Source of the DNA: Paenibacillus sp. FSL R5-0345
GTDB taxonomy: Bacteria > Bacillota > Bacilli > Paenibacillales > Paenibacillaceae
DNA length: 64,000 nucleotides
Reading direction: 5' to 3'
NCBI RefSeq assembly: GCF_000758585.1
Contig: NZ_CP009281.1
Location: forward strand, 3,038,001 to 3,102,000
The translations under genes were made by a program, and so were the position numbers. This document shows, piece after piece, positions 25,123 through 33,922 of the stretch. Within the stretch, counting starts at the first letter, position 1. Every line of letters begins with the position of its first letter. Below the pieces are notes generated by a model. The model did no database searches. It saw nothing but the letters and a program-made list of their open reading frames with translations, and was not told the DNA's origin.

Positions 25123-26244
25123 ATGAATAACTATTCAGGAAAGCAAGATAAAGATAAGCAAAGTACAGATGAAGCCTGGGCGAAGCTGCAGAGCAAGTTA
25201 GAGAAAGAGCCTTATAATCCTCAATGGGCAAAATGGAGTCAAAATACAGAGACTAATACTGAGGATCCTATTTACTTTAGTCAGCCAGCAAATGTAGAGA
25301 GTGTTAACTCAGAGCCAGCACCAACAGTAGAGCAGGACTTACTTGTAGCTACCCATGATAAGCAAGTAAAACGCCCGCGTCGACTGCGTATGAACCGTCG
25401 TCGGAAGTTGGGAGCAGTTTTAGCAAGTGTGGCTGTTTTTGCTGTAATACTCGCGACTCCGATAGGAAATACAGCAATGGCATCCATTCTGAATCAGTTC
25501 CGTATGGAACAGGTTACGGTTGTACACGAGAATGATCTTCGAAATATTTTCACACAAGTAGCTGAAGACGGTGAGCTTAATCGATCAATTAATCAATTCG
25601 GTGAGTTTACCAACACTAACGGTGCTTATATTGGTGAGCTGCCTGCGGATCAACTGAAAGCTACCGTAGGCTATCCAGCGAAAATCGCTGCTTTAGGGGA
25701 AGGGCGTAATACAGTTACGGTGGGTGCTTCACAGGATATCACGCTTAATCTGAAAGTTGACGAAGTGAACAAAGCCTTGAAAAAAATCGGGGCAGAACAT
25801 CTGCTGCCTGAATCGATTGACGGTAAACCAATTACACTTCATATTCCGGAAATTGTGAATTACAATCTCTCATCTGATGAAACGCATTGGGCAAGTCTGT
25901 CGCAGATGAATGCGCCTGTACTTAACGTTGATCCTTCTATTAAAGTGGAAGAAGCTTTGGAAGCTGTAGTGAATTTCCCACTGTTGCCGGATTACTTGAA
26001 GACTAGCTTAATGCAGAGCAGGGTCTTATCCGGGGAAATCCCAATGCCGTTAATCGCTGGAGAAAATACGGAGCAAATAACTGTGGGTGATACTTTAGTT
26101 ATTGTTGATAATTATGAATACAGCCGCGGTCCTGTATATCAAGCTACATGGATTCAGGATGGGCAGCTATTCAATTTGTCAGGTGAGATCTATTCGAGTA
26201 AAGAGAAGCTTATGACCAAGGTTCAGGAGTTGATTGAATCATGA
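25123..26244 (+). CDS. Single-pass membrane protein, probable anti-sigma factor
   Basis: 373 residues: a charged cytoplasmic N-terminal domain of about 95 residues that begins with an aspartate/lysine-rich stretch, a basic patch (KRPRRLRMNRRRK), one TM helix (LGAVLASVAVFAVILATPIG) and a large external domain. The topology and its position just after the ECF gene suggest an anti-sigma regulator of the RsiX/RsgI class (inference; no zinc-binding HxxxCxxC motif is present). CAGGAGGT precedes the ATG at 25123; the in-frame upstream TTG/GTG codons are not supported. It overlaps the ABC ATPase gene by 4 bases. Confidence 0.75.
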   Translation: MNNYSGKQDKDKQSTDEAWAKLQSKLEKEPYNPQWAKWSQNTETNTEDPIYFSQPANVESVNSEPAPTVEQDLLVATHDKQVKRPRRLRMNRRRKLGAVLASVAVFAVILATPIGNTAMASILNQFRMEQVTVVHENDLRNIFTQVAEDGELNRSINQFGEFTNTNGAYIGELPADQLKATVGYPAKIAALGEGRNTVTVGASQDITLNLKVDEVNKALKKIGAEHLLPESIDGKPITLHIPEIVNYNLSSDETHWASLSQMNAPVLNVDPSIKVEEALEAVVNFPLLPDYLKTSLMQSRVLSGEIPMPLIAGENTEQITVGDTLVIVDNYEYSRGPVYQATWIQDGQLFNLSGEIYSSKEKLMTKVQELIES

Positions 26245-27242
26245 GTACTGCAGCAATTGAAGCTAAGTCCCTAACCAAGGAATTTGATAACGGGCGCGGT
26301 TGTCGAGATGTAAGTATTAGTGTAGGGAAAGGGGAAGCCTTTGGCTTCCTCGGCCCTAATGGTGCAGGTAAAAGCACCTTTGTGAAAATGCTAGTAGGAC
26401 TTATTCATCCATCAAGCGGTAGTGGGAGCCTATTCGGGCATAAGATTGGTTCCTTGGGAGCAAAAGCACTTATCGGCTATTTGCCAGAATTGTATCGTTA
26501 TCAGGAATGGCTGACGGGTGAGGAGGTTGTGAGGCTGCATGCAAGATTATGCGGAATGCAACGGTCTGTAGCAGATAAGAGGATTCCACAACTACTGGAT
26601 GAGGTTGGAATTGGTAAGCGTGGACGAGATCGAGTAAAGCATTATTCTAAGGGAATGCAGCAAAGATTGGGGTTGGCTTGTGCACTTATAAATGAACCGG
26701 CTATTGTTTTTTTGGATGAGCCCTCATCGGCACTAGATCCAATTGGACGTCAGGAAGTCCGGCGTATATTACAGAACCTAAAAGAAAAAGGAGTTACGAT
26801 ATTTCTAAACTCTCATTTGTTAGAGGATGTTGAAGTACTTTGTGACCGAATGGCGTTACTGAATAATGGGGTTATTCTCCGGCATGGCAAAGTGTCCGAG
26901 ATGCTGAACAAGCGTATGAGCTGGCATTTTAAAGTAGGCGGCTATGCGCCTATTTTATTGTCATGGCTAAATGAGAACACAGGCTTGCAGATTCGGGTGT
27001 CTTCCCATACCGAAGAAAAGTTGATAAACGGGTTAGAAAATCTGCAATCTCTGCAATCGATAGACAGAAGTACGGTTTGGTTGGAGGCAGAGCTGGAAAG
27101 TGAAGAGCAGGTGGGGTGGTTAAATACATTAATTGTAGAACAAGGGATGACCTTATATGAAGTTTCACGCAAGAAAGAACGTCTGGAAGAGTGGTTTATG
27201 GATGCTGTATCCGGACTAAGCCACAGAGGTGAACAGGAATGA
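26241..27242 (+). CDS. ABC transporter ATP-binding protein
   Basis: 333-residue ATPase. Walker A GPNGAGKSTFVKML near residue 38, Q-loop LPELYRYQEWLTG, signature YSKGMQQRLGLACALI near 138, Walker B PAIVFLDEPSSALDP and switch His in LNSHLLEDVE. The C-terminal ~100 residues are of the type found in ABC-2 exporter ATPases. It overlaps the preceding membrane protein gene (ATGA) and the permease gene (ATGA), so all are co-translated. Probably exports a substrate involved in the stress sensed by the ECF factor (inference). Confidence 0.92.
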   Translation: MSTAAIEAKSLTKEFDNGRGCRDVSISVGKGEAFGFLGPNGAGKSTFVKMLVGLIHPSSGSGSLFGHKIGSLGAKALIGYLPELYRYQEWLTGEEVVRLHARLCGMQRSVADKRIPQLLDEVGIGKRGRDRVKHYSKGMQQRLGLACALINEPAIVFLDEPSSALDPIGRQEVRRILQNLKEKGVTIFLNSHLLEDVEVLCDRMALLNNGVILRHGKVSEMLNKRMSWHFKVGGYAPILLSWLNENTGLQIRVSSHTEEKLINGLENLQSLQSIDRSTVWLEAELESEEQVGWLNTLIVEQGMTLYEVSRKKERLEEWFMDAVSGLSHRGEQE

Positions 27243-28123
27243 GAATTATAATGGGGATGACCTGGAAGGAATTGCTGCGTAAAAGAGTAATGGTGCTGAC
27301 ATTACTAATGACCGTGGTCTTTCTTATTGGGTTTTGGTTTATTGCGGGTACAATCGGACAAAGTACTATGTCTCAAGGATCGAGTATTCCTACTGGAGAA
27401 GAACTCCTTATGCGTTTTACTAATGGTTTATTTATTTTATCGTTTGGATTTTTTTTCGGGGCCTTTGTAATTGCTTTTTTAGCAATATTTAGTTCATTCT
27501 CCGCCATTTCAGGTGAGGCAGAGCAGGGTGTGATGCAAGCCTTGCTTCCAAGACCCATTCCACGCTGGAAATGGTATGCCGGTCGCTGGCTTGGTTATGT
27601 AACATTGGGGATAGGGTATGCGCTTATTTTATTTATTTCTATATTGCTAATTACTCAAGTCCATGCCGCAATTCCGAGAGATGGATTAGCGCTATTCAAA
27701 TCTTTCCTGCTCTTTGCCTCTATCGTACCGTTGCTGATAACTATTTCTATGCTGGGTTCAGGATTCTTTTCGGCACTTGGGAATGGGGTATTTATGACTA
27801 TGCTTTATGGTGCTGGATGGCTAGGAGGAATGATTGACAAGGTAAGCAGTTCTTTACTATCTGAGCCTGCAGCGCTTAGCACTTTAAATAATATGACAGG
27901 TATAATGTCGTTACTAATGCCTGTAGATGGATTACAGCGTAGAATGACTGCTGAATTATTTAGCATTAACGAAATGAGCGGGATGTTTAATGGTTCCAGT
28001 AGTTCATTTGGGTTAGTAAATTTCGCCTCAGTCCCATCCAATACATTTATCGTATATGCGATCTTCTATACGCTACTGGCATTCTTAATCGGATTGTATC
28101 GTTTTCAACGGAAGGATTTATAG
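27239..28123 (+). CDS. ABC-2 type transporter permease
   Basis: 294-residue membrane protein with about six TM segments; the first follows the short KELLRKRVMVLTLLMTVVFLIGFWF segment. It contains SGEAEQGVMQALLPRPIPRWKWYAGRW, the conserved cytoplasmic loop of ABC-2 permeases. It pairs with the ATPase encoded just upstream and is the last gene of the ECF operon. Confidence 0.88.
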   Translation: MRIIMGMTWKELLRKRVMVLTLLMTVVFLIGFWFIAGTIGQSTMSQGSSIPTGEELLMRFTNGLFILSFGFFFGAFVIAFLAIFSSFSAISGEAEQGVMQALLPRPIPRWKWYAGRWLGYVTLGIGYALILFISILLITQVHAAIPRDGLALFKSFLLFASIVPLLITISMLGSGFFSALGNGVFMTMLYGAGWLGGMIDKVSSSLLSEPAALSTLNNMTGIMSLLMPVDGLQRRMTAELFSINEMSGMFNGSSSSFGLVNFASVPSNTFIVYAIFYTLLAFLIGLYRFQRKDL

Positions 28124-28154
28124 CAGTTCAATAATACATTGAAGAACTTAAAAT

Positions 28155-28191
28155 GCCCTTTTTGTTGCCGAATTTACGGAACAAAAAGGGC
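28155..28191. terminator. Bidirectional terminator
   Basis: GCCCTTTTTGTT pairs with AACAAAAAGGGC, between the convergent ABC permease (+) and HxlR (-) genes. Confidence 0.75.
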
Positions 28192-28213
28192 TCTTCAAGT
28201 TAGTGGAGACCGA

Positions 28214-28540
28214 TTAATTTGTAACACCAAGCTCAATCCAGTCTGTAGACCAATTTCCAATTTCACCAAGTATAGGAGCCAACGCGGTACCTTTTGGAGT
28301 AAGGGAGTACTCAATGCGTACGGGCATTTCTGGATATACGGTTCGCTCAATAATACCTTCGATTTCCATTTCTTTTAATCGGTCAGATAACACTTTACCA
28401 CTTAGATTAGACAGACAGCTTTCAATTTCGCCAAAACGACGTGGACCTGGCATAAGCACGAAAACGATCAGCGCGACCCAACGTTTACTTAGCAAGTCTA
28501 CCGCTTTTTCAAAGCGAGGACACATGTTGAAATCATTCAT
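28214..28540 (-). CDS. HxlR family transcriptional regulator
   Basis: 108-residue winged helix-turn-helix protein with the family's single N-terminal cysteine in FNMCPRFEKAVDLLSKRWVALIV, the recognition region FGEIESCLSNLSGKVLSDRLKEME and the wing RIEYSLTPKG. HxlR/YodB-type proteins use that Cys to sense electrophiles or quinones. It is divergent from the GTP cyclohydrolase II gene across a palindromic promoter region, which it probably controls (inference). Confidence 0.9.
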   Translation of the reverse strand: MNDFNMCPRFEKAVDLLSKRWVALIVFVLMPGPRRFGEIESCLSNLSGKVLSDRLKEMEIEGIIERTVYPEMPVRIEYSLTPKGTALAPILGEIGNWSTDWIELGVTN

Positions 28541-28607
28541 AATATCACCTCAACATTCATTATATCATAAACTTACATAAAGTAATTATAAATATTTAAA
28601 GATATAT

Positions 28608-28627
28608 TATAACTTGACGAAGTTATA
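28608..28627. promoter_or_regulatory. Palindrome over -35, probable HxlR operator
   Basis: Perfect inverted repeat TATAACTT-GACG-AAGTTATA. It overlaps TTGACG (28614-28619), a -35 candidate for the cyclohydrolase gene with TAAACT (28637-28642) 17 bases on. Flanking copies of ATAAACTTAC occur at 28567-28576 and 28636-28645. Confidence 0.55.
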
Positions 28628-28734
28628 TTACAATGATAAACTTACTTACAAATAGTTACTTATATTTTAACTAATATTCGATCCTTATGTATAGCTACAG
28701 CTATACTAGATGAACATTGAGGAAGGTGTTACAC

Positions 28735-29517
28735 ATGACAAAACCAGATATTATTTCAATCCTACAAAATAAAATTACTCGTATTCCTTTAGCAAACAGT
28801 ACAAATATATTGGTTGGACCGATTACTTTACCTGTGAATTTAGACGGAGAGACTGTTACTTTTAAATGGTACAACTGGTTGAACACTACAGATGCAGAGC
28901 TTCTTAAAGGGGACAGCAATGAAGCAACCGCCGCTTTGATTTCCAAGTTACCATCCATGAGCCTTGCAGATGGACAACAATCCAGTGTGTTAGTATATGG
29001 TGATTTCGAGGATTCCGATGAAGCATTAATTCGGATGCACAGCATTTGCCATACCGGAGATATTTTTGGAAGTAAACGTTGTGATTGTGGCTTTCAGTTA
29101 CATCAGTCCATGAAAATGATCGTAGAGCATGGCTCAGGTGCGTTATTTTATCTGGCTAACCATGAAGGCAGAGGCATTGGACTGTTCAGTAAATCTTTAG
29201 CGTATCTTTTACAAGAAGAAGGATACGATACAGTTGAGGCTAATTTGGAGTTGGGTTTTGTTGATGATTCTAGAAATTATGAAGAAGCGATTAGTGTTCT
29301 ACAACATCTACGTCATAAACCAGTCACACTAATTACGAACAATCCGAAGAAACTGGAAGCTCTTAAGGCAGCTGGAATGAACGCTGTGAAAAGAGTAGCG
29401 CTATGGGGAGATGTATCTTCGTTTAATGAGAAATACTTGCGTACCAAAGTGGCTCGTTCAGGACATTTAGAGGCAGTAAAAGATACAAATCCAATCGCAG
29501 GAAGACTGGCTAAGTAA
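28735..29517 (+). CDS. ribA: GTP cyclohydrolase II
   Basis: 260-residue enzyme that opens GTP to 2,5-diamino-6-ribosylamino-pyrimidinone 5'-phosphate, the first step of riboflavin synthesis. Zinc ligands are in HSICHTGDIFGSKRCDCGFQL; HEGRGIGLFSK and NNPKKLEAL are the other active-site segments. Unlike E. coli RibA (196 residues) it has about 65 extra N-terminal residues, and it is not fused to or beside DHBP synthase, so it is a second or regulated copy rather than part of a rib operon (inference). ATG at 28735 follows GAGGAAGG. Confidence 0.88.
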   Translation: MTKPDIISILQNKITRIPLANSTNILVGPITLPVNLDGETVTFKWYNWLNTTDAELLKGDSNEATAALISKLPSMSLADGQQSSVLVYGDFEDSDEALIRMHSICHTGDIFGSKRCDCGFQLHQSMKMIVEHGSGALFYLANHEGRGIGLFSKSLAYLLQEEGYDTVEANLELGFVDDSRNYEEAISVLQHLRHKPVTLITNNPKKLEALKAAGMNAVKRVALWGDVSSFNEKYLRTKVARSGHLEAVKDTNPIAGRLAK

Positions 29518-29595
29518 AAATCGAGGTAGTGCTTTTGGACTTCTTCTATTATAATGGGTTACTGGAACCCAACTTTAAGCTTAGTGAGGTACAAT

Positions 29596-30651
29596 ATGAC
29601 TGCTATTCAAGTACAAGACTTACGTAAAACATTTAAAGTGCAAAAAAACCGCGAAGGTCTCAAAGGGGCCTTCGCTGATTTGTTTAAAAGGGAGTATACG
29701 GAAGTAACTGCGGTGAAGGATATATCCTTTTCCATTCCCGAAGGTGAGATTTGTGGTTATATCGGTGAGAACGGTGCTGGAAAATCAACTACGATCAAGA
29801 TGCTCACGGGTATTCTCGTACCCACTTCAGGAAATCTTTCGGTGGGTGGTTATGTTCCTTATTTGGAGCGCGAGAAATTCGTGAAGAATATCGGTGTGGT
29901 GTTTGGGCAACGCAGCCAGCTATGGTGGGACATTGGGGTCATTGAATCCTTCCAGCTGCTGCGCAAGGTATACCGGGTATCTGAACAAGACTTCAAGAAA
30001 CGGCTTGATGAATTGGTCGAACGCTTGCAGCTGCAAGAACTACTGAATCGTCCCGTTCGTAAGCTTAGTCTCGGTCAGCGGATGCGTTGTGAATTAGTAG
30101 CAGCATTGCTTCATAATCCGTCGATTGTATTTCTGGATGAACCGACCATTGGCTTAGATATTGTGGTGAAATCAGAGATCCGTGAATTTCTTAAAGATAT
30201 GAACCGTGAGCATGGGACAACCATCCTGCTGACTACACATGATTTGCAAGACATTGAAGCCCTTTGTTCCCGGGTGATTATGCTTGATGATGGCCGTATC
30301 ATTTATGACGGAGGACTGGAAGACCTGAAGCAACGTTGGGGAACCGGACGTGAAGTTCAATTTCAATTCGGGAATGCAACGAAACGGCAACTGCTTGAGC
30401 TTTGGACTGAAGGGATGCCGGTTACTTGGTCTGCAGAGAACGATCTTGGAGCATCGGTTTGGATACCGCTGGATATAAATGTTTCCGATGTTTTGGGACG
30501 GGTAGTAGGGAAAGCTGACATTACTGATATCAAAATTATTGAGACGAATACGGACGATATTGTTCGCAGTATTTATCAATCCGGGTCTGCGGATAAACCA
30601 GAGAAACAAGCTGCCGCTCTGAAGGATGAAAGAGAGGCTTTACATGTCTGA
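29596..30651 (+). CDS. ABC-2 family transporter ATP-binding protein (COG4586-like)
   Basis: 351 residues. The N-terminal FKVQKNREGLKGAFADLFKREY insertion before the nucleotide domain is typical of the COG4586 group. Walker A GENGAGKSTTIKML, Q-loop FGQRSQLWWD, signature LSLGQRMRCELVAALL, Walker B SIVFLDEPTIGLD and switch TTHDLQDIE are present. The start at 29596 follows GAGGT; the frame is open further upstream. It overlaps the first permease gene by 8 bases. Three-gene exporter of unknown substrate. Confidence 0.9.
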   Translation: MTAIQVQDLRKTFKVQKNREGLKGAFADLFKREYTEVTAVKDISFSIPEGEICGYIGENGAGKSTTIKMLTGILVPTSGNLSVGGYVPYLEREKFVKNIGVVFGQRSQLWWDIGVIESFQLLRKVYRVSEQDFKKRLDELVERLQLQELLNRPVRKLSLGQRMRCELVAALLHNPSIVFLDEPTIGLDIVVKSEIREFLKDMNREHGTTILLTTHDLQDIEALCSRVIMLDDGRIIYDGGLEDLKQRWGTGREVQFQFGNATKRQLLELWTEGMPVTWSAENDLGASVWIPLDINVSDVLGRVVGKADITDIKIIETNTDDIVRSIYQSGSADKPEKQAAALKDEREALHV

Positions 30652-31528
30652 TAAGCTTAATGCTGCAACAGCTATGTCTTCTTCCTCAGGAGGTTCGTCT
30701 TCAGGTGGTCCTCCAGAGAATAGTCGGAGATTACTATTTGGGGCGTACATGGATTTTATACGCATCCGGTTCCTTACCATGCTTGCTTATCGGATTAACT
30801 ACTACTCAGGTATTCTTATCTATTCCTTGAATATCGGGGTTAACTATTTCACATGGATGGCCATCTATGGGAATGGGGATTCACTTGGTGGCTTTACCGC
30901 AACGCAAATGACGTCTTATGTTGCTGTTTCTTGGATGGCACGTGCGTTTTATTTTAATAATCTAGATCGTGAGATTTCTACGGATATACGAGACGGAAGC
31001 ATCGCTATTCAGTTTATAAGGCCTTATAACTATGTCTTAGTCAAAATGATGCAAGGACTCGGAGAGGGCATGTTCCGCTTCCTCTTGTTTATGATTCCCG
31101 GTATGGCTATAGCGATGTTGTTGTTCCCGGTTCAATTACCGACAGCACCATCTGCTTGGGCGGGTTTTCTTGTAATGCTCTTTTTCAGCTTTTTGATTAA
31201 TTCACAGATCAATATTATTACGGGGCTCTCGGCCTTCTTTGTTGAGAATAATGAGGGCATGATGCGAATGAAGCGGGTAATTGTTGATCTGTTCTCCGGT
31301 CTGATCGTGCCGATCAGTCTGTTTCCTGACTGGCTATCTTCTATACTTAAGGTGCTGCCGTTTCAGGCGATTACTTACTTGCCGGGCTCAGTGTTTACGG
31401 GACGAGTGCAAGGGGTTGGGATTTGGAATGTACTGGGGATCCAGATCGTTTGGTTCCTGGCCTTACTGATTCCAATTGTCTGGTTATATCATGCGGCGCG
31501 GCAGCGTCTCTTCGTGCAGGGAGGTTGA
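30644..31528 (+). CDS. ABC-2 family transporter permease (COG4587-like)
   Basis: 294 residues, about six TM segments after a Ser/Gly-rich leader (SSSSGGSSSGGPPE) that is probably a flexible cytoplasmic tail. The YRINYYSGILIYSLNIGVNYFTWMAIYG segment is the usual first TM pair. The ATG at 30644 is inside the ATPase stop region (8-base overlap), supporting coupled translation. Confidence 0.85.
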   Translation: MSDKLNAATAMSSSSGGSSSGGPPENSRRLLFGAYMDFIRIRFLTMLAYRINYYSGILIYSLNIGVNYFTWMAIYGNGDSLGGFTATQMTSYVAVSWMARAFYFNNLDREISTDIRDGSIAIQFIRPYNYVLVKMMQGLGEGMFRFLLFMIPGMAIAMLLFPVQLPTAPSAWAGFLVMLFFSFLINSQINIITGLSAFFVENNEGMMRMKRVIVDLFSGLIVPISLFPDWLSSILKVLPFQAITYLPGSVFTGRVQGVGIWNVLGIQIVWFLALLIPIVWLYHAARQRLFVQGG

Positions 31529-31534
31529 GGAAAC

Positions 31535-32320
31535 GTGTATTACCTTGGATTATTAATTGAATACATCAAGAACTATATGAAGTCCCGGCTCACCTATCGT
31601 GCAGACTTTTGGGTAGAGGTCATATCAGATTTACTTTTCCAGGCCACCAACTTTATCTTTATTCTGGTGATTTTCATGCATACGGATAGCCTAGGCGGTT
31701 GGAATCAGAACGAAGTAGTGTTCGTGTATGGATTCTTTATGGTGCCTTTTGGGGTGTTTAGTTGTTTTGTGAATCTATGGGGATTTAGTGAGCGTTACAT
31801 CGTTAAAGGTGAGATGGACCGTATTCTGACACGCCCAGCGCATAATTTATTCCAGATCTTTTTGGAAAATGTTGATCCACCAGCACTAATGGGCTCTTTC
31901 ATAGGTATTATTATTATGGCTATTAGTGGCAGTAATCTGGGTCTTCCCTTTGAATGGTGGACGATACCAGCTCTGATCATTCTTACGTTAAGTGCCGTCG
32001 CCATCTATACTGGGATTTATACAACATTGACTTCATTGTCTTTCTATTCGGATGCTCCTACGGGCATTCTTCCGTTAATGTATAACATTCAGACTTATGG
32101 CCGTTATCCGGTAACGATCTACAATCGGGCTATTCAGGTACTACTCACGTGGATCATACCGTTTGCATTCGTCGGAGTCTATCCGGCAGCGCTCTTCCTA
32201 CAGCGAGAAGAGATGACAAACCTTGCTCTCTTGACGCCAGTTGTAGGTGCGATATTCCTTGGAATTGGTCTGTTAGCTTGGAGTTATGGCGTTAGAAGAT
32301 ATAAGGGAGCCGGATCTTAA
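31535..32320 (+). CDS. ABC-2 family transporter permease (COG3694-like)
   Basis: 261 residues, six TM segments; YIKNYMKSRLTYRADFWVEVISDLLFQATNFIFI and GEMDRILTRPAHNLFQIFLENVD are characteristic of the COG3694 permeases that accompany COG4586/COG4587. GTG start six bases after the preceding stop, with GGAGG upstream. Last gene of the exporter; a terminator follows. Confidence 0.85.
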   Translation: MYYLGLLIEYIKNYMKSRLTYRADFWVEVISDLLFQATNFIFILVIFMHTDSLGGWNQNEVVFVYGFFMVPFGVFSCFVNLWGFSERYIVKGEMDRILTRPAHNLFQIFLENVDPPALMGSFIGIIIMAISGSNLGLPFEWWTIPALIILTLSAVAIYTGIYTTLTSLSFYSDAPTGILPLMYNIQTYGRYPVTIYNRAIQVLLTWIIPFAFVGVYPAALFLQREEMTNLALLTPVVGAIFLGIGLLAWSYGVRRYKGAGS

Positions 32321-32346
32321 GTTAAGCTAGTGTCTTGTTATGTTGG

Positions 32347-32374
32347 AAAGGCTACCTTCGGGTAGTCTTTTTTT
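32347..32374 (+). terminator. Terminator of the ABC-2 exporter operon
   Basis: GGCTACC-TTCG-GGTAGTC with a UUCG tetraloop, then seven T. Confidence 0.95.
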
Positions 32375-32433
32375 CACTCCTAATTCATCAATATGCTAAA
32401 ATCATTAATGAATACAATAGGGAGGAATCATTA

Positions 32434-33063
32434 ATGAATGTGATAGATACTTTACCAGAACCCGAAAAATTAAAAAAACTTTTGAAAATTCTTTCTTCTC
32501 TAAATATTGTCCTATGCACAGAGGAATGGCTTCGCTATCATAGGTTTGTTTCTGAATTCGATAAGAATGTTTCCTTAGCATCGATTGATAATGGATCAGG
32601 TGATGATTTGTTTATTATTTTTGCACCTCAAGGAACGATAATTAAAGGATTTGATCATGAGTCAGAAATAAGTCCATATGCGCGCGACGAACATGAAGTT
32701 TGGCCAGGAATCTATGAAGAAGTCCCAACCTCACTATTGTCATTTCTTGAAGATGAGGCGATAAATAAGGATGATGTTACTTTTTGCATTTGGCGTGAAA
32801 ATAATGACTTGACGTGGCAGAAGGGGAAGGTAGAGATTCAAGCGGGGGCAGAAGATGGCTCGGACTTTTTGCTAGGGACTATTTTCGTCACAGCTGAAGA
32901 TTTTGTGGAATTTGCTGAAGGTTATTTTGAAATCACGCTCCCCTTAGAGATTATTGCAAAGGTTTATGAGGGGGCAGCCATTACGAAAGAGATGATCGAA
33001 GCGTTAAATCCTGATGGTGACGTAGAGAAAATCCTTCGGGAGTTAGCGGAGATAGACTCATAG
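32434..33063 (+). CDS. Hypothetical protein, 209 residues
   Basis: Acidic soluble protein. The start MNVIDTLPEPEKLKKLLKILSSLNIVL and the pattern SLASIDNGSGDDLFIIFAPQGTIIKGFDHE recall a family of uncharacterised Paenibacillus/Bacillus proteins, but I assign no function. No signal peptide, TM helix or catalytic motif. ATG at 32434 follows AGGGAGGA; the open frame extends to 32335 across the previous terminator and is not used. Confidence 0.75.
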   Translation: MNVIDTLPEPEKLKKLLKILSSLNIVLCTEEWLRYHRFVSEFDKNVSLASIDNGSGDDLFIIFAPQGTIIKGFDHESEISPYARDEHEVWPGIYEEVPTSLLSFLEDEAINKDDVTFCIWRENNDLTWQKGKVEIQAGAEDGSDFLLGTIFVTAEDFVEFAEGYFEITLPLEIIAKVYEGAAITKEMIEALNPDGDVEKILRELAEIDS

Positions 33064-33097
33064 GTGCCTATTGATTTTGAGCATAAGGTGGTGCGAA

Positions 33098-33568
33098 ATG
33101 AAACTTTACATGGAAAAGCTGAATGCTGATGCTGCTAGGAATATATTAAGCTGGCGATATGAACAACCTTATGATTTTTACAACAATGAACAAACGCCTG
33201 AAGCCATAAGTGAAATGCTTGCTGAATCATATTTTTCCATATTTGATGATAATAAAGAGTTAGTAGGGTTCTTCTGTACAGGAAGCTCAGCGCAGGTTCC
33301 AAATAAGTCATATACATATTCTCAGGGGTTTATAGACATTGGATTAGGGATGAGACCAGAATTTACAGGGCAGGGAAATGGGACTCTATTTTTCACAGCT
33401 GTTCTAAGTAAAATGGATTCAATGTTCGGGAAAAGCTCAAAACGTCTGACAGTGGCAAAGTTTAATGAAAGAGCGATACGTTTGTATGAGAAATTGGGAT
33501 TTAGCCGGGAAACTGAATTTTTAAAAGGAAGTACTGTATTTATTGTTATGGTTAAGGTTAAAGCTTGA
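33098..33568 (+). CDS. GNAT family N-acetyltransferase
   Basis: 156 residues: GLGMRPEFTGQGNGTLFFTAVL is motif A (Q/RxxGxG loop) and AIRLYEKLGFSRETEF motif B; the N-terminal AARNILSWRYEQPYDFYN is usual for this subgroup. Substrate unknown. ATG at 33098 follows AAGGTGG. Probably co-transcribed with the 209-residue protein gene 34 bases upstream. Confidence 0.85.
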   Translation: MKLYMEKLNADAARNILSWRYEQPYDFYNNEQTPEAISEMLAESYFSIFDDNKELVGFFCTGSSAQVPNKSYTYSQGFIDIGLGMRPEFTGQGNGTLFFTAVLSKMDSMFGKSSKRLTVAKFNERAIRLYEKLGFSRETEFLKGSTVFIVMVKVKA

Positions 33569-33922
33569 TACCGGACCATTCTATTCTATTTGGGATAACA
33601 ATTGTCGATTACTGGAAGGTGAAGAATGTTCAATAAATGAAGGGCTGCCGATAGGCAGTCCTTCATTTATTGAACGGAAGTATTTTTTAATGTGGAGCGA
33701 AAATAGGAAATAAAAACAGAATACTTTCTCTTTTTCAAAATTTTATTTACATATATCATTTTACTAAAGATACAAGTGAGAGGGATAAAACTTTACTTTA
33801 CATAATTCAAGCGATCTTAATAACTCTCAAAACAATTTTGTGAGTGTGTGTTAGGTTCAAAAGTAGGGACACTTGGAGTGGAAATGTTAAAATGATACTT
33901 TTCAAAGAGGGGAGTTTGTTAT
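33569..33922. other. Intergenic region upstream of mraY
   Basis: 354 bases. It holds the long hairpin 33629-33674 and an inverted repeat ACTC-T-CAAAA-CAA-TTTTG-T-GAGT (33823-33845), possibly an operator for the MraY gene. The rest is AT-rich with no supported gene. Confidence 0.55.
33629..33674. terminator. Long bidirectional hairpin
   Basis: Two 21-base arms, TTCAATAAATGAAGG-GCTGCC and its complement, around a GATA loop, with one G-U pair. It has no long T-run of its own beyond the arm sequence, but stands where a terminator of the GNAT gene is expected. Its upper stem repeats that of the terminator at 17845. Confidence 0.65.

Noticed and set aside
28139..28378. 79-codon frame after the ABC permease
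   Set aside because: Covers a bidirectional terminator and is antisense to the HxlR gene.
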